DNA of 64,000 nt from Parachryseolinea silvisoli. GTDB lineage: Bacteria > Bacteroidota > Bacteroidia > Cytophagales > Cyclobacteriaceae. The stretch's first letter is position 1, and every line of letters starts with the position of its first letter. Made by a program: the position numbers and the translations under genes. Below the pieces are notes generated by a model, which searched no databases, was not told where the DNA came from, and was given only the letters and a program-made list of their open reading frames with translations. Below, one piece after another: positions 63,849 through 64,000 of the stretch. The stretch spans positions 434,001 through 498,000 of the forward strand of contig NZ_JAIOAO010000001.1 in the NCBI RefSeq assembly GCF_021190955.1, in the 5' to 3' direction.

Positions 63849-64000
63849 ATGAATAGAATGCTGAATTTAAAGGTCGGCGATGTTGTACAACTGCCATCCG
63901 AAAATAAATTGATGACAGTGGAATCTGTCAAAGGCGATATCGTTCAATGTGTTTGGCTTGATCCGGGCCATACGGTCGTATACCATGAGTTTTCAATCGA
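63849..64000 (+). CDS. DUF2158/YodC-like protein (3' end outside the window)
   Basis: The first 50 codons are present, with KVGDVVQLPSENKLMTVESV followed by VQCVWLD. This matches the DUF2158 (YodC-like) pattern: KVGDVVxLxSGGxxMTVE, then CVWFD. Here SENK replaces the usual SGG, so it may be a divergent member. The ATG at 63849 is used; an in-frame ATG three codons later is possible. The reading frame runs off the window edge. Function of the family is unknown. Confidence 0.6.
   Translation, partial: MNRMLNLKVGDVVQLPSENKLMTVESVKGDIVQCVWLDPGHTVVYHEFSI

Overview
The window looks like a chromosomal segment of a Bacteroidota bacterium, most likely in the order Cytophagales. The evidence is a type IX secretion protein (PorQ), a RemB/Wzi-like outer-membrane protein, DUF4421, a zinc-less type-B ribosomal protein L31, a bacterial GH3-family protein and a fused isobutyryl-CoA mutase (IcmF). 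Recurrent -7 elements of the form TAnnTTTG and the near absence of Shine-Dalgarno sequences point the same way. Genus-level placement is inference. Most of the window is ordinary, moderately GC-rich core genome with tightly packed operons on both strands.

Region by region: 1-2290 is AT-richer accessory DNA with an unknown exported protein and a frameshifted small exported protein, next to a tRNA-Ser. 2292-7134 carries tRNA-Ser(GGA), asparaginase, TatD nuclease, a MaoC-type hydratase, a rhomboid protease and an AraC-type regulator. 7457-13344 is a complete tripartite RND efflux pump (adaptor, permease, outer-membrane channel) with a strong terminator. 13818-18053 has an AT-rich orphan gene and icmF. 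18395-24779 has a TPR protein, TypA/BipA, two RNA methyltransferases and a PAS histidine kinase; two unusual 11-bp-period repeat loci lie in its intergenic spaces. 24832-35084 has an orphan FtsX-type permease, a glycosyltransferase/epimerase pair, YifB/ComM, an MsbA-like exporter and a RemB/Wzi-like protein. 35340-41104 runs on the plus strand: L31, a GlmU-like nucleotidyltransferase, DNA polymerase III delta-prime, HemC, a cyclophilin lipoprotein, an RmlD-like reductase and DUF3817. 41105-50627 has fmt-folA, a lipid A acyltransferase-like protein, SixA, and the minus-strand run lon-porQ-hslU-DUF4421. 50790-58534 is envelope and isoprenoid functions: an OmpA/PD40 protein, RseP, Dxr, GH3 and DegQ/HtrA.

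The most unusual gene set is the minus-strand cassette 62581-58582. It comprises a signal-peptide-bearing inner-membrane protein with an ungapped two-fold internal repeat, a subtilisin-like protease with an N-terminal SH3-like module but no signal peptide, and a 633-residue exported protein of unknown function. The three genes are translationally coupled (2-bp gap, then 4-bp overlap) and are followed, beyond a terminator, by degQ on the other strand. I infer an envelope-spanning, protease-centred system; its function is not visible in the sequence.

The window ends with an exported alpha/beta hydrolase and the start of a DUF2158-like gene. No CRISPR array, insertion sequence, prophage or rRNA was seen.
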